A program made the position numbers and the translations under genes. From Lachnoclostridium phytofermentans (GTDB taxonomy: Bacteria; Bacillota; Clostridia; Lachnospirales; Lachnospiraceae): a stretch of 6,865 nt of DNA. Of the stretch, positions 5,805 through 6,865 are shown piece by piece. Every line of letters starts with the position of its first letter. The stretch's first letter is position 1. The notes under the pieces are model-generated. The model had not been told where the DNA came from. It did not search any database and saw only the letters and a list, made by a program, of their open reading frames with translations. Location of the stretch: positions 1 to 6,865 of the forward strand of contig DPVV01000050.1 in assembly GCA_003526525.1 (NCBI GenBank). The letters are read 5' to 3'.

Positions 5805-5833
5805 ATTATAGTATATGCAATTATTGAAGTAAA
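5805..5833 (-). promoter_or_regulatory. promoter of araD
   Basis: On the minus strand TTTACT (5833-5828) and TATAAT (5810-5805) are separated by 17 bases. The start would be near 5798, about 38 bases before the ATG. A small palindrome (AAGTAT-G-ATACTT, 5836-5848) lies just upstream of the -35 box and could be a regulator site. Confidence 0.65.
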
Positions 5834-5835
5834 GG

Positions 5836-5848
5836 AAGTATGATACTT
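5836..5848. repeat. 13-base palindrome upstream of the araD promoter
   Basis: AAGTAT and ATACTT are perfect inverted 6-base arms around one G, immediately upstream of the araD -35 box. The position suits a transcription factor, but the element is short and AT-rich. It does not resemble the AraR operator pattern I know from Bacillus. Confidence 0.35.
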
Positions 5849-5926
5849 ATGTGGCAAAGATGTCCCTAAATTGTAGTTAAGTAAGTAAATGCATCGATAT
5901 TTTCTAAAATAAACCAGAGATAGAGC

Positions 5927-5955
5927 TATACAAAATTAGCAATATATGCTATAAT
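5927..5955 (+). promoter_or_regulatory. promoter of the APH-fold phosphotransferase gene
   Basis: TATACA (5927-5932) and TATAAT (5950-5955) are 17 bases apart, and TGC before the -10 makes it an extended -10. It implies a leader of about 95 bases. A second candidate, TTGTAT (5958-5963) with TATAAA (5981-5986), also spaced by 17, lies downstream. Apart from these and the araD promoter, the 296-base region between the divergent genes holds nothing I can identify. Confidence 0.55.
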
Positions 5956-6056
5956 TGTTGTATAAATTCAGAGTATTTTATATAAATGTTACAAAACTAT
6001 ATAGAATACGAAGTATAGTATGACTTATAAAAGACTAGACGAGAGGAGAAAACATT

Positions 6057-6803
6057 ATGAAGCTTACAAACTTAATTTCAAAAGGACAGAAAGCTAGTGT
6101 TTATCGCAATGGAGATAATGCAATTAAGGTTTTCCATAAGGAAACAAACAAAACGGACGTACTTAATGAGGCATTGAATACAACCAGAGTAGAGGAAACG
6201 GGTCTAGCAATTCCATGTATTAGTGAAGTTGGAATTGAAGATGGACAATGGTCAATTACTATGAATTTTATTGAGGGAAAGACCTTAAGTCAGTTAATAA
6301 AAGAAAATCCGGAGAAAAAAGAAGAGTACATAAATCAAATGGTTGACCTTCAACTTGAGATTCATTCTAAGAGAGCACCATTGTTAAATAAATTAAAAGA
6401 TAAGTTAATTCGTCAGATTAATAGCCTTGAGATGTTAGACAATATTAAAAAATACGATTTGTTAACTAGATTAGATGGTATGCCAAAGCATGTGAAGTTA
6501 TGCCACGGTGATTTCCATCCTAATAATATTATCCTATCGAATGATAAGATGTATGTGATTGACTGGGTACATGCTACACAGGGAAATGCAAGTGCGGATA
6601 CGGCTAGGACCTATTTGTTGTTTGCCTTAGAAGATCAAAAACTTGCAGATTATTATCTAGATGTATTTTGTAAAAAGAGCAAAACTGAGAAATGTTATGT
6701 TCAGACTTGGTTACCAATTGTAGCAGCAGCTCAGTTAAGTAAAAATAAGCCAGAAGAGAAAGAGCTACTAATGAAGTGGTTAGATGTTGTAGAATATGAA
6801 TAG
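6057..6803 (+). CDS. APH-fold phosphotransferase (aminoglycoside/choline kinase-like)
   Basis: The 248-residue protein has the aminoglycoside phosphotransferase (APH) kinase fold. An N-terminal nucleotide loop (KGQKASVY, 9-16) precedes the likely ATP-binding lysine K24 in AIKVF. The hinge region is near 67-80 (ITMNFIEGKTL). The catalytic loop is H150-G-D152-F-H154-P-N-N157, with D152 the catalytic base. The metal-binding D169 is in VIDW and is followed by ADTART (180-185), which is typical of APH-like kinases. It is soluble, and the start follows AGGAG with 8 bases of spacing. Members of this group phosphorylate small hydroxylated molecules such as aminoglycosides, choline, homoserine or sugars; the substrate cannot be read from sequence, and resistance should not be assumed. 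The protein resembles the short phosphotransferases common in Clostridia. It is divergent from araD, and nothing ties the two functionally. Confidence 0.88.
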   Translation: MKLTNLISKGQKASVYRNGDNAIKVFHKETNKTDVLNEALNTTRVEETGLAIPCISEVGIEDGQWSITMNFIEGKTLSQLIKENPEKKEEYINQMVDLQLEIHSKRAPLLNKLKDKLIRQINSLEMLDNIKKYDLLTRLDGMPKHVKLCHGDFHPNNIILSNDKMYVIDWVHATQGNASADTARTYLLFALEDQKLADYYLDVFCKKSKTEKCYVQTWLPIVAAAQLSKNKPEEKELLMKWLDVVEYE

Positions 6804-6865
6804 GTAATTAATAATAATTTATAGGTAATGAGTAATGAATAATGAGTAATAAGTAATAAGTAATA
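6802..6865. repeat. 7-base tandem repeat array, running off the window
   Basis: From 6823 the sequence is six consecutive heptamers: AGGTAAT, GAGTAAT, GAATAAT, GAGTAAT, AAGTAAT and AAGTAAT. The array continues at the window edge. A separate AGGTAAT unit at 6802-6808 overlaps the stop codon of the phosphotransferase gene and is exactly 21 bases (three units) from the first array copy, with degenerate TAATAAT-type sequence between. All units are purine-purine followed by a TAAT core, so the array contains stop codons in several frames. No hairpin terminator for the phosphotransferase gene is visible before the end of the window. Confidence 0.85.

Noticed and set aside
6057..6803. Calling the phosphotransferase an antibiotic resistance gene
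   Set aside because: APH-fold kinases in Clostridia act on many substrates. No resistance-specific signature or mobile context is present, so only the fold-level name is justified.
6802..6865. CRISPR array
   Set aside because: The units are only 7 bases and directly contiguous, with no spacers and no cas genes, so this is a simple tandem repeat.

Overview
The window looks like chromosomal DNA from a low-GC Gram-positive anaerobe of the class Clostridia, most likely a member of the Lachnospiraceae (Lachnoclostridium-like). The evidence is the AT-rich composition, strong AGGAGG-type ribosome binding sites that often precede TTG starts, a DUF3881-type protein (a family I associate with Lachnospiraceae), a clostridial DacF-type carboxypeptidase and a tRNA gene without an encoded CCA. 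The genus is an inference. No mobile element, phage gene or CRISPR array was seen.

Layout. Left block, plus strand: an HD-GYP domain protein (63-1145), a DUF3881-like protein (1266-2144) with its own extended -10 promoter, and tRNA-Arg(CCT) (2175-2246). The tRNA has a near-consensus promoter whose -35 box lies inside the end of the DUF3881-like gene, and a rho-independent terminator follows it. Next is a 285-base gene-free stretch (2282-2566) rich in inverted repeats. It leads into a gene of unknown function for a membrane-anchored coiled-coil protein (2567-3262). A hairpin terminator (3270-3302) separates this block from the convergent minus-strand genes.

Middle block, minus strand: araD (L-ribulose-5-phosphate 4-epimerase, 5758-end on minus) is upstream of dacF (D-alanyl-D-alanine carboxypeptidase). 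A 172-base gap between them holds a good promoter and a long hairpin in the dacF leader. Right block, plus strand: an APH-fold phosphotransferase (6057-6803) is transcribed divergently from araD across a 296-base intergenic region with a promoter for each side. The window ends inside a 7-base tandem repeat array.

The genes do not form one pathway. They cover cyclic-dinucleotide-type signalling (HD-GYP), translation (tRNA-Arg), cell-wall trimming (DacF), pentose metabolism (AraD) and an orphan small-molecule kinase. I see no clear undescribed multi-gene system. The least explained items are the inverted-repeat cluster upstream of the coiled-coil gene, that gene itself, the hairpin in the dacF leader and the terminal heptamer array. 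Start sites were revised from the longest reading frames for three genes (HD-GYP, DUF3881-like and dacF) using ribosome binding sites and family start patterns.
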